From Chryseobacterium herbae (GTDB lineage: Bacteria > Bacteroidota > Bacteroidia > Flavobacteriales > Weeksellaceae), in NCBI RefSeq assembly GCF_025154075.1, contig NZ_JAOAMU010000004.1:310001-374000 (forward strand): DNA of 64,000 nt, written 5' to 3'. The position numbers were made by a program, and so were the translations under genes. Shown here in pieces: positions 28,291-36,769 of the stretch; the stretch's first letter is position 1, and every line of letters starts with the position of its first letter. Below the pieces are notes generated by a model. That model saw nothing but the letters and a program-made list of their open reading frames with translations, was not told the origin of the DNA and made no database searches.

Positions 28291-28342
28291 ATCCCAAACT
28301 CAGGTTAAAGTAAATTAAAGAAGCAGGTGAAAGTATTTTTAT

Positions 28343-28350
28343 TATTTTTG
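28343..28350 (+). promoter_or_regulatory. -7 promoter element before ugd
   Basis: TATTTTTG fits TAnnTTTG 25 nt before the ugd start. No clear TTG is found at the usual distance. Confidence 0.5.
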
Positions 28351-28374
28351 TCTTAAAATTTAAAAACAGACATT

Positions 28375-29691
28375 TTGAATATAACAATTGTAGGAACGGG
28401 TTATGTAGGGCTGGTTACAGGTACTACCCTGGCAGAACTTGGCAATTCAGTATACTGTGTTGACATTGATGAAAAAAAAGTAGAAGGTTTGAAAAACGGC
28501 ATAGTTCCCATCTATGAGCCGAACCTTGAAGAGATGTTCTTAAGAAACATTCAATCCGAGAGATTATTTTTCACCACAAATCTGAAAGAAGCTTTAGACA
28601 AAAGCGAAGTGATTTATCTGGCACTGCCTACACCTCCGGGTGAAGACGGCTCTGCAGATCTTTCGTATGTCATTCAGGTAGCCAACAATATTGGAGAAAT
28701 GATGACTGAGTATAAGGTCATCGTCAATAAAAGTACCGTTCCCGTAGGTACTGCTGACAAAGTAAGAGAAGTAATCGCTTCTAAAACAGACATTCCTTTT
28801 GATGTGGTTTCCAACCCGGAATTCTTAAGAGAAGGTTTTGCCGTGGAAGACTCGATGAATCCTTCAAGAGTGGTGGTAGGCGCCAGTTCTGAAAAAGCAA
28901 AAAGCATCATGGCTAAAATTTACCAGCCATTTACCAATACCGGAATCCCGATCATCTTTATGGATGAGAAATCATCGGAACTTACGAAATACGCAGCCAA
29001 TTCATTCCTTGCCGTAAAAATTACGTTCATGAATGAGATCGCCAATTACTGTGAAAAAGTAGGTGCAGATGTAGACAAAGTAAGACTTGGAATGGGTAGT
29101 GATGACAGAATCGGACACAGATTCCTGTTCCCTGGAATCGGGTATGGTGGAAGCTGTTTCCCGAAAGATGTAAAAGCGCTCATCAAATCCGGAATCCAGG
29201 AAGATTTCAATTTCCAGATCCTTGAAGCGACAGAAAGGGTAAACACGACTCAAAAAGTCATTCTGGTTTCAGAGATTGAGAAATATTTCGGTGGAAGCAT
29301 CAAAGGAAAGAAAATTGCGATGTGGGGACTTGCTTTTAAAGCTAACACAGACGACATCCGTGAAGCATCATCTTTGGACAATATCGCTCTGCTATTAGAG
29401 AAAGGCGCAGAAATTGCTGCCTATGACGCAGTAGCAGAAAATAACGTAACGAGACTTCTCGGTGACAAAATACAGTACGCAAAAGGAATGTATGATGCCC
29501 TTGAAGGTGCAGATGCTTTATTCATCGCTACAGAATGGCCTGAGTTTAAAAATCCTAATTTTGAACTGATGGCTAAGAAAATGAAAAACAAAGTCATTTT
29601 TGACGGAAGAAATATGTATCCACTGGAAATCCCTGAACAGAATGGATTCCATTATAAAAGTATAGGTAGAAAGACCATAGAAAATAAATAG
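28375..29691 (+). CDS. ugd: UDP-glucose 6-dehydrogenase
   Basis: The enzyme oxidises UDP-glucose to UDP-glucuronic acid with NAD. The 438-residue protein has the N-terminal Rossmann motif GTGYVGLVTG, the catalytic Cys in GYGGSCFPKDV, the invariant Lys in AANSFLAVKITFMNE and the C-terminal UDP-binding domain (WGLAFKANTDDIREA). The start is a TTG; translation begins directly at the conserved NITIVGTGYVG and no ATG lies nearby. It opens the polysaccharide locus and is followed without a gap by rfbB. Confidence 0.96.
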   Translation: MNITIVGTGYVGLVTGTTLAELGNSVYCVDIDEKKVEGLKNGIVPIYEPNLEEMFLRNIQSERLFFTTNLKEALDKSEVIYLALPTPPGEDGSADLSYVIQVANNIGEMMTEYKVIVNKSTVPVGTADKVREVIASKTDIPFDVVSNPEFLREGFAVEDSMNPSRVVVGASSEKAKSIMAKIYQPFTNTGIPIIFMDEKSSELTKYAANSFLAVKITFMNEIANYCEKVGADVDKVRLGMGSDDRIGHRFLFPGIGYGGSCFPKDVKALIKSGIQEDFNFQILEATERVNTTQKVILVSEIEKYFGGSIKGKKIAMWGLAFKANTDDIREASSLDNIALLLEKGAEIAAYDAVAENNVTRLLGDKIQYAKGMYDALEGADALFIATEWPEFKNPNFELMAKKMKNKVIFDGRNMYPLEIPEQNGFHYKSIGRKTIENK

Positions 29692-30771
29692 ATGAAAAAC
29701 ATAATTATTACCGGAGGGGCCGGATTTATAGGCTCACATGTCGTTAGAGAATTCGTGAAAAACAATCCGGATACTACGATCATTAATCTTGATGCCCTTA
29801 CTTACGCAGGAAACCTGGAAAACCTTAAGGACATTGAAAATGAGCCTAATTATGTTTTCGAAAAAGCAGATATTACAAAACCGGAAGAATTAAGAAAGGT
29901 CTTCGAAAAATATAATCCGGATGCAATCGTGCATCTTGCAGCAGAAAGTCATGTAGACAGAAGTATTACCGATCCGATGGCATTCATTAATACCAATGTC
30001 AACGGAACTGCCAATCTTCTTAACTTGTGTAAAGAATTCTGGACCCTGAATCCTGATCATACCCATGGAAGGTTCCCGGACGAAAAAAGAGCCCATTTAT
30101 TCTACCACGTTTCTACAGATGAAGTATACGGAAGTCTTGGTGAAACAGGATTCTTCCTGGAAACTACGGCTTATGATCCGCAATCTCCATATTCTGCTTC
30201 AAAAGCAGCTTCTGACCATTTGGTAAGAGCATACGGAAATACGTACGGAATGCCGTTCATTGTATCCAACTGTTCCAACAACTACGGACCAAATCATTTC
30301 CCTGAGAAACTGATCCCGCTTTGTATTTCAAATATCATCAACGAAAGACCATTGCCGATTTACGGTGACGGAAAATATACCAGAGACTGGCTGTATGTAA
30401 TAGACCATGCCAGAGCGATCCATCAGATATTCAATGAAGCTAAAACCGGAGAAACGTACAATATCGGAGGTTTCAACGAGTGGCAGAATATTGATCTTGT
30501 GAAAGAACTGATCAAACAGATGGATGATAAACTGGGCAAACCGGAAGGCTATTCTGAAAAACTGATCACCTTTGTAAAAGACAGACCTGGACACGATAAA
30601 CGCTATGCGATCGATGCAGATAAGCTGAATAAAAACTTAGGCTGGAAACCATCTGTAACTTTCGAGGAAGGTTTAGGAAAAACCATCGATTGGTATCTTG
30701 AAAACAAGGAATGGCTTGAAAATGTAACCAGTGGAGACTACCAGAAGTATTACGAAAAACAATATGATTAA
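29692..30771 (+). CDS. rfbB: dTDP-glucose 4,6-dehydratase
   Basis: The enzyme makes dTDP-4-keto-6-deoxyglucose, the common precursor of dTDP-rhamnose and dTDP-amino-deoxyhexoses. The 359-residue SDR protein has GGAGFIGSHVV at the N terminus, HLAAESHVDRS, the active-site STDEVYG and the catalytic YSASK. No rfbC or rfbD is found nearby, and a cupin ketoisomerase and aminotransferase are. The product is therefore more likely used for an aminosugar than for rhamnose. Confidence 0.97.
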   Translation: MKNIIITGGAGFIGSHVVREFVKNNPDTTIINLDALTYAGNLENLKDIENEPNYVFEKADITKPEELRKVFEKYNPDAIVHLAAESHVDRSITDPMAFINTNVNGTANLLNLCKEFWTLNPDHTHGRFPDEKRAHLFYHVSTDEVYGSLGETGFFLETTAYDPQSPYSASKAASDHLVRAYGNTYGMPFIVSNCSNNYGPNHFPEKLIPLCISNIINERPLPIYGDGKYTRDWLYVIDHARAIHQIFNEAKTGETYNIGGFNEWQNIDLVKELIKQMDDKLGKPEGYSEKLITFVKDRPGHDKRYAIDADKLNKNLGWKPSVTFEEGLGKTIDWYLENKEWLENVTSGDYQKYYEKQYD

Positions 30772-30778
30772 AACTATC

Positions 30779-31231
30779 ATGAAGCCAATTATTCTGCTGT
30801 TTTCGATTGCGATTTCTTCTCTGGCAGGAGCTCAGACCCTCCTTCCGCCTCCGGCTATGGCCAATGTAGCCCAAAAACGTCTTATCGACGAATTTATAGA
30901 AGTTTCACATTACAAGGAAGCACTGATCAATTATGCCAAAGAATATATTGAACTTAAAATGTTTGATTATGATGTAGATCCTCCCAAGGAATTGCTGACT
31001 AAAGATCAGGCCCGAAGTATCATTAAGAATTTTGATTTTGACGGCTTTAAAGTTTCAATGTACAGTTCATTTTCTTTAATCCCGGAAGAAAACCTAAAAG
31101 AACTGATTAAATTTCATAAAACTATCGGAGGTAGCTTGTCCAGAGGAAATTCTGCTCTTTTAATGACTCCGATTATTGATCTGAATATCAAAAATCAAAT
31201 AGATTACGCCATAGAAAACATAAAAAAATAA
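30779..31231 (+). CDS. small secreted protein of unknown function
   Basis: The 150-residue protein starts with a signal peptide (MKPIILLFSIAISSLAGAQ) and continues as a helical, charged domain with no family I recognise. An alternative ATG at 30764 overlaps the end of rfbB by 8 nt and would add five residues before the signal. Its stop lies 3 nt before rfbA, so it belongs to the same transcript even though its product is exported. Its role may be in the envelope rather than in sugar-nucleotide synthesis; this is inference. Confidence 0.7.
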   Translation: MKPIILLFSIAISSLAGAQTLLPPPAMANVAQKRLIDEFIEVSHYKEALINYAKEYIELKMFDYDVDPPKELLTKDQARSIIKNFDFDGFKVSMYSSFSLIPEENLKELIKFHKTIGGSLSRGNSALLMTPIIDLNIKNQIDYAIENIKK

Positions 31232-31234
31232 CTG

Positions 31235-32098
31235 ATGAAAGGAATTATATTGGCCGGAGGATCCGGAACCAGACTTTACCCTCTTACCATCGCCGTAAGT
31301 AAGCAGCTGATGCCTGTTTACGACAAACCGATGATCTACTACCCTCTTTCAACACTGCTTCTGGCAGGAATCAAAGACATTCTGATTATCACAACACCCC
31401 ACGACCAGCCTGGATTTATCAAACTTTTAGGCGACGGTTCCCAAATCGGATGCAATATCGAGTATGTGGTACAGCCAAGCCCGGACGGACTGGCACAAGC
31501 CTTTATTTTAGGAGATGCCTTTATTGGCAGTGATCCCGTTGCATTAGTCTTAGGAGATAATATTTTCTATGGCTCTGAAATGGGTACCTTATTGAAAAAC
31601 AAAACCAATCCCGACGGCGGAGTTGTTTTCGCTTATCACGTTTCTGATCCTGAAAGATATGGTGTGGTAGAATTTGATGATGATTTTAAAGCCGTTTCCA
31701 TTGAAGAGAAACCTTTAAAACCTAAATCAAATTATGCGGTTCCCGGACTCTATTTTTACGATAATGAAGTCGTGAATATTGCCAAGAACATTAAGCCTTC
31801 TGCAAGAGGAGAACTTGAAATTACGGATGTCAACAATGTTTACTTAAGCAAAGGAAAACTTGAAGTGGGTGTTCTGGACAGAGGAACAGCATGGCTTGAT
31901 ACGGGAACTTTTGATTCTCTGAATGACGCTTCTGAATTTGTAAGCGTTATCGAAAAAAGACAGGGTTTCAAAATAGGATGTATTGAGGAAATCGCGTTCA
32001 GAAATAAATTCATCAACGAAGAAAAGCTTCTTGAAACAGCTGAAAAATACGGCAAAAGTGGCTATGGTGAATACCTGAAGCAACTTGTAAAAAAGTAA
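31235..32098 (+). CDS. rfbA: glucose-1-phosphate thymidylyltransferase
   Basis: The enzyme forms dTDP-glucose from dTTP and glucose-1-phosphate, the first step of the dTDP-deoxysugar route. The 287-residue protein has the nucleotidyltransferase signature [11 protein letters not shown], the VLGDNIFYG metal site and the [19 protein letters not shown] segment. A terminator follows, so ugd, rfbB, the small secreted gene and rfbA form one operon. Confidence 0.97.
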   Translation: MKGIILAGGSGTRLYPLTIAVSKQLMPVYDKPMIYYPLSTLLLAGIKDILIITTPHDQPGFIKLLGDGSQIGCNIEYVVQPSPDGLAQAFILGDAFIGSDPVALVLGDNIFYGSEMGTLLKNKTNPDGGVVFAYHVSDPERYGVVEFDDDFKAVSIEEKPLKPKSNYAVPGLYFYDNEVVNIAKNIKPSARGELEITDVNNVYLSKGKLEVGVLDRGTAWLDTGTFDSLNDASEFVSVIEKRQGFKIGCIEEIAFRNKFINEEKLLETAEKYGKSGYGEYLKQLVKK

Positions 32099-32121
32099 TC
32101 AAATATTAATGTAAATAACAT

Positions 32122-32152
32122 AACTATTGACTTTACTGCCGATAGTTTTTTT
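32122..32152 (+). terminator. Rho-independent terminator after rfbA
   Basis: AACTATTG and CGATAGTT form an 8-bp stem (one G-T pair) with a 10-nt loop, followed by seven T. Bases 32124-32147 match the terminator at 35758-35781 in 21 of 24 positions. Confidence 0.75.
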
Positions 32153-32264
32153 AATGCAAAACCATCTGGTCCTTTTCCTCAATCTGAAGTATATAATTGG
32201 ATGCAGATTTTTATTGGCAGTTACATAATAATAACAGGCTTCTTTCCGATAGTAATTTTATAAT

Positions 32265-32272
32265 TAACTTTG
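32265..32272 (+). promoter_or_regulatory. possible -7 promoter element of the amino-sugar block
   Basis: TAACTTTG fits TAnnTTTG and lies 30 nt before the cupin gene, after the rfbA terminator. No TTG is present at the usual distance. Confidence 0.4.
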
Positions 32273-32302
32273 AGGACTTTAAAGAACTATTTAGAAACAT
32301 TA

Positions 32303-32716
32303 ATGGAATACAATAAACCACAAATCATCACATTCGATAAGATAGGATCATCACAGCTGGGTTATATCACCATAGCGGAAACCCAGAAGAATGTTCCTTT
32401 TGAGATACAACGTGTCTACTGGACCTACTACACTCCTCACGATGTGACAAGAGGCGGACATGCCCATAAAGAACTGCAGCAGATGATATTTGCTGTTTCC
32501 GGAACCATTGTCTTTAATACGGAAGATAAGGACGGAAATAAAGAAACTTTCACCTTAGATCATCCTACCAAAGGTTTGTATATCCCAAAACTGGTATGGA
32601 GAGATATTCAGTTTTCTCATAATGCTGTGCTCTTGTGCCTGGCTTCGGAAATATATGATGAGGAAGACTATTTCAGAGATTTTGAAAGCTTTAAAGAAGC
32701 AATCGATAAAAAATAA
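32303..32716 (+). CDS. FdtA/QdtA-type cupin sugar ketoisomerase
   Basis: Proteins of this family (FdtA, QdtA, WxcM domain) isomerise dTDP-4-keto-6-deoxyglucose to the 3-keto sugar, preparing it for transamination. The 137-residue protein has the cupin His cluster RGGHAHKELQQ and a typical WxcM-like end (SEIYDEEDYFRDFESF). The ATG at 32303 was chosen because it gives the usual length; an upstream frame from 32270 has no ATG support. The product stereochemistry (galacto or gluco) cannot be read from sequence. Confidence 0.88.
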   Translation: MEYNKPQIITFDKIGSSQLGYITIAETQKNVPFEIQRVYWTYYTPHDVTRGGHAHKELQQMIFAVSGTIVFNTEDKDGNKETFTLDHPTKGLYIPKLVWRDIQFSHNAVLLCLASEIYDEEDYFRDFESFKEAIDKK

Positions 32717-32772
32717 ATTTTCGCACCTGAACTTCACTCTGGTAAAGAAGATACTAATATAAATAACAAAAG

Positions 32773-33300
32773 ATGACAATTGAATACAAAGGAATTAAAC
32801 TGAGATTTGTTGAGACTGATGATGCTTCATTTATAATATCGATCAGAAATAATGAAAAAAAGTCGAGGTTTATTTCAAAGACTTCTCCTGATGTAGACGC
32901 TCAAAAGCAATGGATACAAAGTTATAAAGAACGTGAACAGCAACAGAAGGAATACTATTTTATTGCCTTTGATGAAAACAATGAAGACTTTGCCACGTAC
33001 AGAGTTTACAAAATAGATTCCGGACTTCCTGAAATAGGAAGCTGGGTTTCCAAACCTGAGTATTCAAACGTCAAAAACTCAGTAAAAGTGGATATGGCTG
33101 TGAAAGATTTCGTTCTGAACGAATTGAATTTCGACACGATTCAGTTTGAAGTAAGAAAGCAGAATACATCCGTCAACAGCTATCACAAAATGTTTAAGCC
33201 GGAGCTCATCAGAAGCGACGATGAAAACAACTATTATCTATTAACAAAAGACACTTTCAATACGGTAATTCCGGATATTCTCAAAAAATTTAAAATATAA
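32773..33300 (+). CDS. GNAT-family acyltransferase, probable sugar N-acyltransferase
   Basis: The 175-residue protein has the GNAT layout: N-terminal RFVETDDASFIISIRNNEKK, a central FYFIAF-like strand, the acyl-donor region EIGSWVSK and the C-terminal KMFKPELIRSDDENNYY. Such enzymes transfer an acyl group to an amine. Placed between the cupin isomerase and a dedicated ACP/ketoacyl synthase, it is a good candidate for N-acylating the 3-amino sugar made by the downstream aminotransferase. The use of acyl-ACP instead of acetyl-CoA is inferred from context. Confidence 0.75.
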   Translation: MTIEYKGIKLRFVETDDASFIISIRNNEKKSRFISKTSPDVDAQKQWIQSYKEREQQQKEYYFIAFDENNEDFATYRVYKIDSGLPEIGSWVSKPEYSNVKNSVKVDMAVKDFVLNELNFDTIQFEVRKQNTSVNSYHKMFKPELIRSDDENNYYLLTKDTFNTVIPDILKKFKI

Positions 33301-33304
33301 GCTT

Positions 33305-33535
33305 ATGTCAATCAATGAATTTATCAAAAATTTTCAGTCTCAACTGGAAAACACAGATACCGTAATAGAACCTGAAACTGTATACAGCCAGGAAAGCTAC
33401 TGGGATTCGCTTACCGCTATGGTGATCAAAGTAATGATCGAAGATGAGTACGGGTTAGATATCGAGCCGGAGCAGATCACTTCGTTCAAAGATATCAACG
33501 AACTTTATTCTTTTATTGTTGAGAAAAAACAGTAA
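33305..33535 (+). CDS. acyl carrier protein (first, dedicated)
   Basis: This 76-residue acidic protein has the phosphopantetheine site WDSL with Ser35. It follows the GNAT gene by 4 nt and precedes the ketoacyl synthase by 10 nt. It is not next to fabF or other fatty-acid genes, so it probably carries a special acyl group for the glycan. Confidence 0.9.
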   Translation: MSINEFIKNFQSQLENTDTVIEPETVYSQESYWDSLTAMVIKVMIEDEYGLDIEPEQITSFKDINELYSFIVEKKQ

Positions 33536-33545
33536 ATATTAAACA

Positions 33546-34514
33546 ATGGCTTTTATAAAACATATTTCAACCTATATTCCTGAGAAGGTTATTTCCAATG
33601 AGGAGATTTCAAAAAAGTTTCCGGACTGGGAAAGTGATAAGATCCTTGAAAAAATAGGCATCAGAAACAGGAACATTACCGGAGATGATGAGTTTACTTC
33701 AGATATTGCTGTAAAAGCGCTCAATAAACTCGTTGAAGAATACCAGATCGATAAATCTTCGATAGATTATCTGATCGTCTGTACCCAAAGTCCTGATTAT
33801 TTCCTTCCTGCAACAGCCTGTATCGTTCAGGCACAAGCCGGGTTAAATACCAGTTGTGGAGCGATAGACATCAATCAGGGATGTTCGGGCTATATTTATG
33901 GATTATCTCTGGCCAATGCTCTTGTTGATTCTAAAATGATGAAGAATGTTGTTTTGATCACCGCAGAAACATATTCAAAACATATTCACGAGAACGATAA
34001 AGGAAATATCAGCCTTTTCGGAGATGCCGCAGCGGCAACCCTGATCTCTGAAGACGGCGATTTTGAAATCCTGAAGTTTTCTGTAGGTACAGATGGAGAA
34101 GGTGCTAAAAACCTGATCGTTAAAAACGGTGCCGTAAGAAACAAAAAAACGGACGACACGCAAGACAAAGACAACTATCTTCACATGAACGGCCCGAAGA
34201 TCTTTGATTTTACCTCAAAAGCCATTCCCGGACTTGTAGAACAAAACCTGAAAATAAACGGCTTTGAAAAAAGTGATATTGACACCTATATCTTTCACCA
34301 AGCCAACACCTTCATGCTCGATTTCTTAAGAAAAAGAATCAATATCCCACAGGAAAATTTCGTCATCGATATGCTAGACTATGGGAATACCGTATCCTCT
34401 ACCATTCCTATTGCCTTTAAAAATTCATTTGCAACAAGAGATTCCAAAAATGTAATGCTTGTTGGTTTTGGTGTGGGCTATTCCTGGGGAGCAGTTTGTT
34501 TAAGAAAAAAATAA
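33546..34514 (+). CDS. 3-oxoacyl-ACP synthase III family protein
   Basis: Family members condense an acyl-CoA primer with malonyl-ACP. The 322-residue protein keeps the catalytic triad: Cys113 in NQGCSGY, His in FHQAN and Asn in DYGNTVSSTIP. With the neighbouring ACP it could make a short 3-oxoacyl chain, the raw material for a hydroxyacyl substituent. No ketoreductase is adjacent, so reduction would have to use the cell's FabG or not occur. A housekeeping FabH role is less likely given the location. Confidence 0.88.
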   Translation: MAFIKHISTYIPEKVISNEEISKKFPDWESDKILEKIGIRNRNITGDDEFTSDIAVKALNKLVEEYQIDKSSIDYLIVCTQSPDYFLPATACIVQAQAGLNTSCGAIDINQGCSGYIYGLSLANALVDSKMMKNVVLITAETYSKHIHENDKGNISLFGDAAAATLISEDGDFEILKFSVGTDGEGAKNLIVKNGAVRNKKTDDTQDKDNYLHMNGPKIFDFTSKAIPGLVEQNLKINGFEKSDIDTYIFHQANTFMLDFLRKRINIPQENFVIDMLDYGNTVSSTIPIAFKNSFATRDSKNVMLVGFGVGYSWGAVCLRKK

Positions 34515-34538
34515 TTGAGCGTTTAAAATAATAGTATT

Positions 34539-35639
34539 ATGATAAAATTTCTTGATCTTCAAAAGGTCAATTTACAGTATCAGGAAGAGATTGAAAACAA
34601 ACTTATCAGTGTTTTCCGCAGTGGGTGGTACCTACAGGGCAGTGAGCTTAAAAATTTCGAAACCAATCTGGCATCATACATCGGTTCAGAATATGCTCTG
34701 GGCGTAGCCAACGGACTGGATGCGCTGCGTCTGATCTTCCGTGCCTATATTGAATTAGGCTTCATGAAAGCCGGCGACGAAGTTCTTGTTCCCGCTAATA
34801 CGTATATCGCTTCCGTTCTGGCTTTATCAGACAACGGATTGGTTCCTGTATTTGTAGAACCGGATGCCAATACCTATAATATTGACATCGCCAAAATTGA
34901 AGAAAAAATAAGCCCGAAAACAAAGGCTATCCTGATCGTTCACCTTCAGGGAAGAATTGTTTTTTCCGAAGAGCTTAAAAATATAGCGAAAAAGCACAAT
35001 CTTAAAATCGTAGAAGACAATGCACAGGCCATCGGAGCAGAATGGAATGGTATCAAATCCGGAAACCTCGGTGATGCTGCCGGTTTCAGTTTCTATCCCG
35101 GGAAAAACCTAGGCGCTTTAGGTGATGCAGGCGCTGTAACGACTAATGATAAAGAAGTCTTTGAAGCCATCCGTGCTATAGCCAATTACGGTTCAAATCA
35201 GAAATATATCAACATCTATAAGGGATTAAATTCAAGACTGGATGAAATTCAGGCTGCCGTTTTAGACATAAAGCTGAAATACATCGGTCACGAAAACGGA
35301 ACCAGAAGAGAAATCGCTAAAAGGTTTATCTCTGAGATCAACAATCCCAAAATCATCCTTCCTGAAAATCCGGCTGACGAAAATGAGCATGTATGGCACG
35401 TTTTTGTAGTCCGAACTGAAAAAAGAGATGAACTTCAGGCCTATTTAACGGAAAAAGGGATCAGTACCATCATCCACTATCCTATCCCGCCTCACAAGCA
35501 GGAAGCATACAAGGAATACAATGACCTTTCGTTCCCTATTACCGAAAAAATGCATGAAGAAGTACTGAGTCTTCCGATCTCTTCAGTTTTGGAAGAAGAA
35601 GAAATTCAGGTGATCATCGATGCTGTAAACGGGTTTTAG
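34539..35639 (+). CDS. DegT/DnrJ/EryC1/StrS aminotransferase, probably FdtB/QdtB-like
   Basis: The PLP enzyme transfers an amino group to a keto sugar nucleotide. The 366-residue protein shows the family segments [32 protein letters not shown], and [17 protein letters not shown] with the PLP lysine at residue 189. With rfbA, rfbB and the cupin isomerase it completes a route to a dTDP-3-amino-3,6-dideoxyhexose. A terminator follows about 120 nt downstream. Confidence 0.92.
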   Translation: MIKFLDLQKVNLQYQEEIENKLISVFRSGWYLQGSELKNFETNLASYIGSEYALGVANGLDALRLIFRAYIELGFMKAGDEVLVPANTYIASVLALSDNGLVPVFVEPDANTYNIDIAKIEEKISPKTKAILIVHLQGRIVFSEELKNIAKKHNLKIVEDNAQAIGAEWNGIKSGNLGDAAGFSFYPGKNLGALGDAGAVTTNDKEVFEAIRAIANYGSNQKYINIYKGLNSRLDEIQAAVLDIKLKYIGHENGTRREIAKRFISEINNPKIILPENPADENEHVWHVFVVRTEKRDELQAYLTEKGISTIIHYPIPPHKQEAYKEYNDLSFPITEKMHEEVLSLPISSVLEEEEIQVIIDAVNGF

Positions 35640-35757
35640 TTAAAAAAATCGAAAGTAAGCCGGCTGAAATCCCATGTTCCAATCCCGGAGAACAGCTATG
35701 CCCAATATCATTAATTCCCCGTTATTAAATAAGAATTATTATTATAAATTTTAAGGG

Positions 35758-35785
35758 CTATTGGCTTTATAGCCGATAGTTCTTT
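35758..35785 (+). terminator. terminator after the amino-sugar block
   Basis: CTATTGGCT and AGCCGATAG form a 9-bp stem (one G-T pair) with loop TTAT, followed by TTCTTT. It closely resembles the terminator after rfbA. Confidence 0.65.
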
Positions 35786-35861
35786 GCTCATACTAACAAA
35801 TAGTAATATATTAGTTGTTATTTTCCGTTTTATGTGAATAATTATTCACTCATCAGGAAAG

Positions 35862-35890
35862 TTGGATAAGAATTAAATATTTTAAATTTG
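35862..35890 (+). promoter_or_regulatory. promoter of the ABC exporter/glycosyltransferase operon
   Basis: TTG (35862), an 18-nt spacer and TAAATTTG (35883-35890) are a full consensus match. The predicted transcript would start about 10 nt before the ATG at 35906. Confidence 0.75.
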
Positions 35891-35905
35891 CAAAAACCCA
35901 CACAA

Positions 35906-36754
35906 ATGAATGAACCACAACAGAAGTGGACAGAAACGATTGATGCCGACCATTCTTTATTTGATTTAAGACTTAAAGAAGTCTGGAAATACAAGGATTT
36001 AATATACATGTTTGTAAAAAGAGACTTTATTTCAAGTTTTAAGCAAACTATTTTAGGTCCTGTCTGGTTTTTCATTAATCCTATTTTTACGACAATTGTA
36101 TACCTCGTTGTATTTGGCAAAATAGCCAAACTCCCTACAGACGGGGCTCCACCTATACTGTTTTATCTTTTAGGAGTTACTCTCTGGAATTATTTTTCAG
36201 GCTCACTTACGGCCACTTCCAACACCTTTGTAGGGAATGCCAATATATTTGGAAAGGTTTATTTTCCAAGACTTGTCACTCCTATTTCCATTGTCATATC
36301 CAATTTAATGCGTCTCGGCGTACAGATTTTATTATTTCTGATAGTCTGGGCGTATTATCTGGCAGAAGGTGAAATTCACCCCAATATATGGGTCCTGGCG
36401 ACTCCTCTGCTCATTATCCTTATGGTAATTTTCGCCCTAGGGGTAGGAATGATTTTTTCTTCCCTTACCACAAAATACAAAGACCTTGGAATGCTGTTAG
36501 GTTTTGGTATAAGTTTATATATGTATGCTACGCCGGTTATTTATCCCGTATCCGCGTTGGTAGGTCCTTTCAAAAAGCTGGCTTACTACAATCCTTTAAC
36601 CGGTATATTTGAATGCTTCAAATACGGATGGCTTGGCTCCGGAGATTTTTCTCCGCTGATGCTGGGAATAAGCACCGCGATTATTCTTGTACTTTTCGCA
36701 ATAGGCCTTGTTATTTTCAATAAAGTTGAAAAAACATTTATGGATACTGTATAA
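35906..36754 (+). CDS. O-antigen/polysaccharide ABC transporter permease (Wzm type)
   Basis: The 282-residue protein begins with a soluble segment typical of ABC-2 polysaccharide permeases (LFDLRLKEVWKYKDL, FVKRDFISSFKQTILGPVWF) followed by six hydrophobic segments. It forms the inner-membrane channel that exports undecaprenyl-linked glycan with the ATPase encoded next. I use the ATG at 35906; the TTG at 35888 overlaps the -7 promoter element and would lie before the transcript starts. Confidence 0.92.
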   Translation: MNEPQQKWTETIDADHSLFDLRLKEVWKYKDLIYMFVKRDFISSFKQTILGPVWFFINPIFTTIVYLVVFGKIAKLPTDGAPPILFYLLGVTLWNYFSGSLTATSNTFVGNANIFGKVYFPRLVTPISIVISNLMRLGVQILLFLIVWAYYLAEGEIHPNIWVLATPLLIILMVIFALGVGMIFSSLTTKYKDLGMLLGFGISLYMYATPVIYPVSALVGPFKKLAYYNPLTGIFECFKYGWLGSGDFSPLMLGISTAIILVLFAIGLVIFNKVEKTFMDTV

Positions 36755-36769
36755 TTTAAACTTAAAAAA

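Noticed and set aside
35888-35905. TTG start for the ABC permease, 18 nt before the chosen ATG
   Set aside because: The TTG is part of the TAAATTTG promoter element, so it would precede the transcript; the ATG at 35906 fits the family N terminus.
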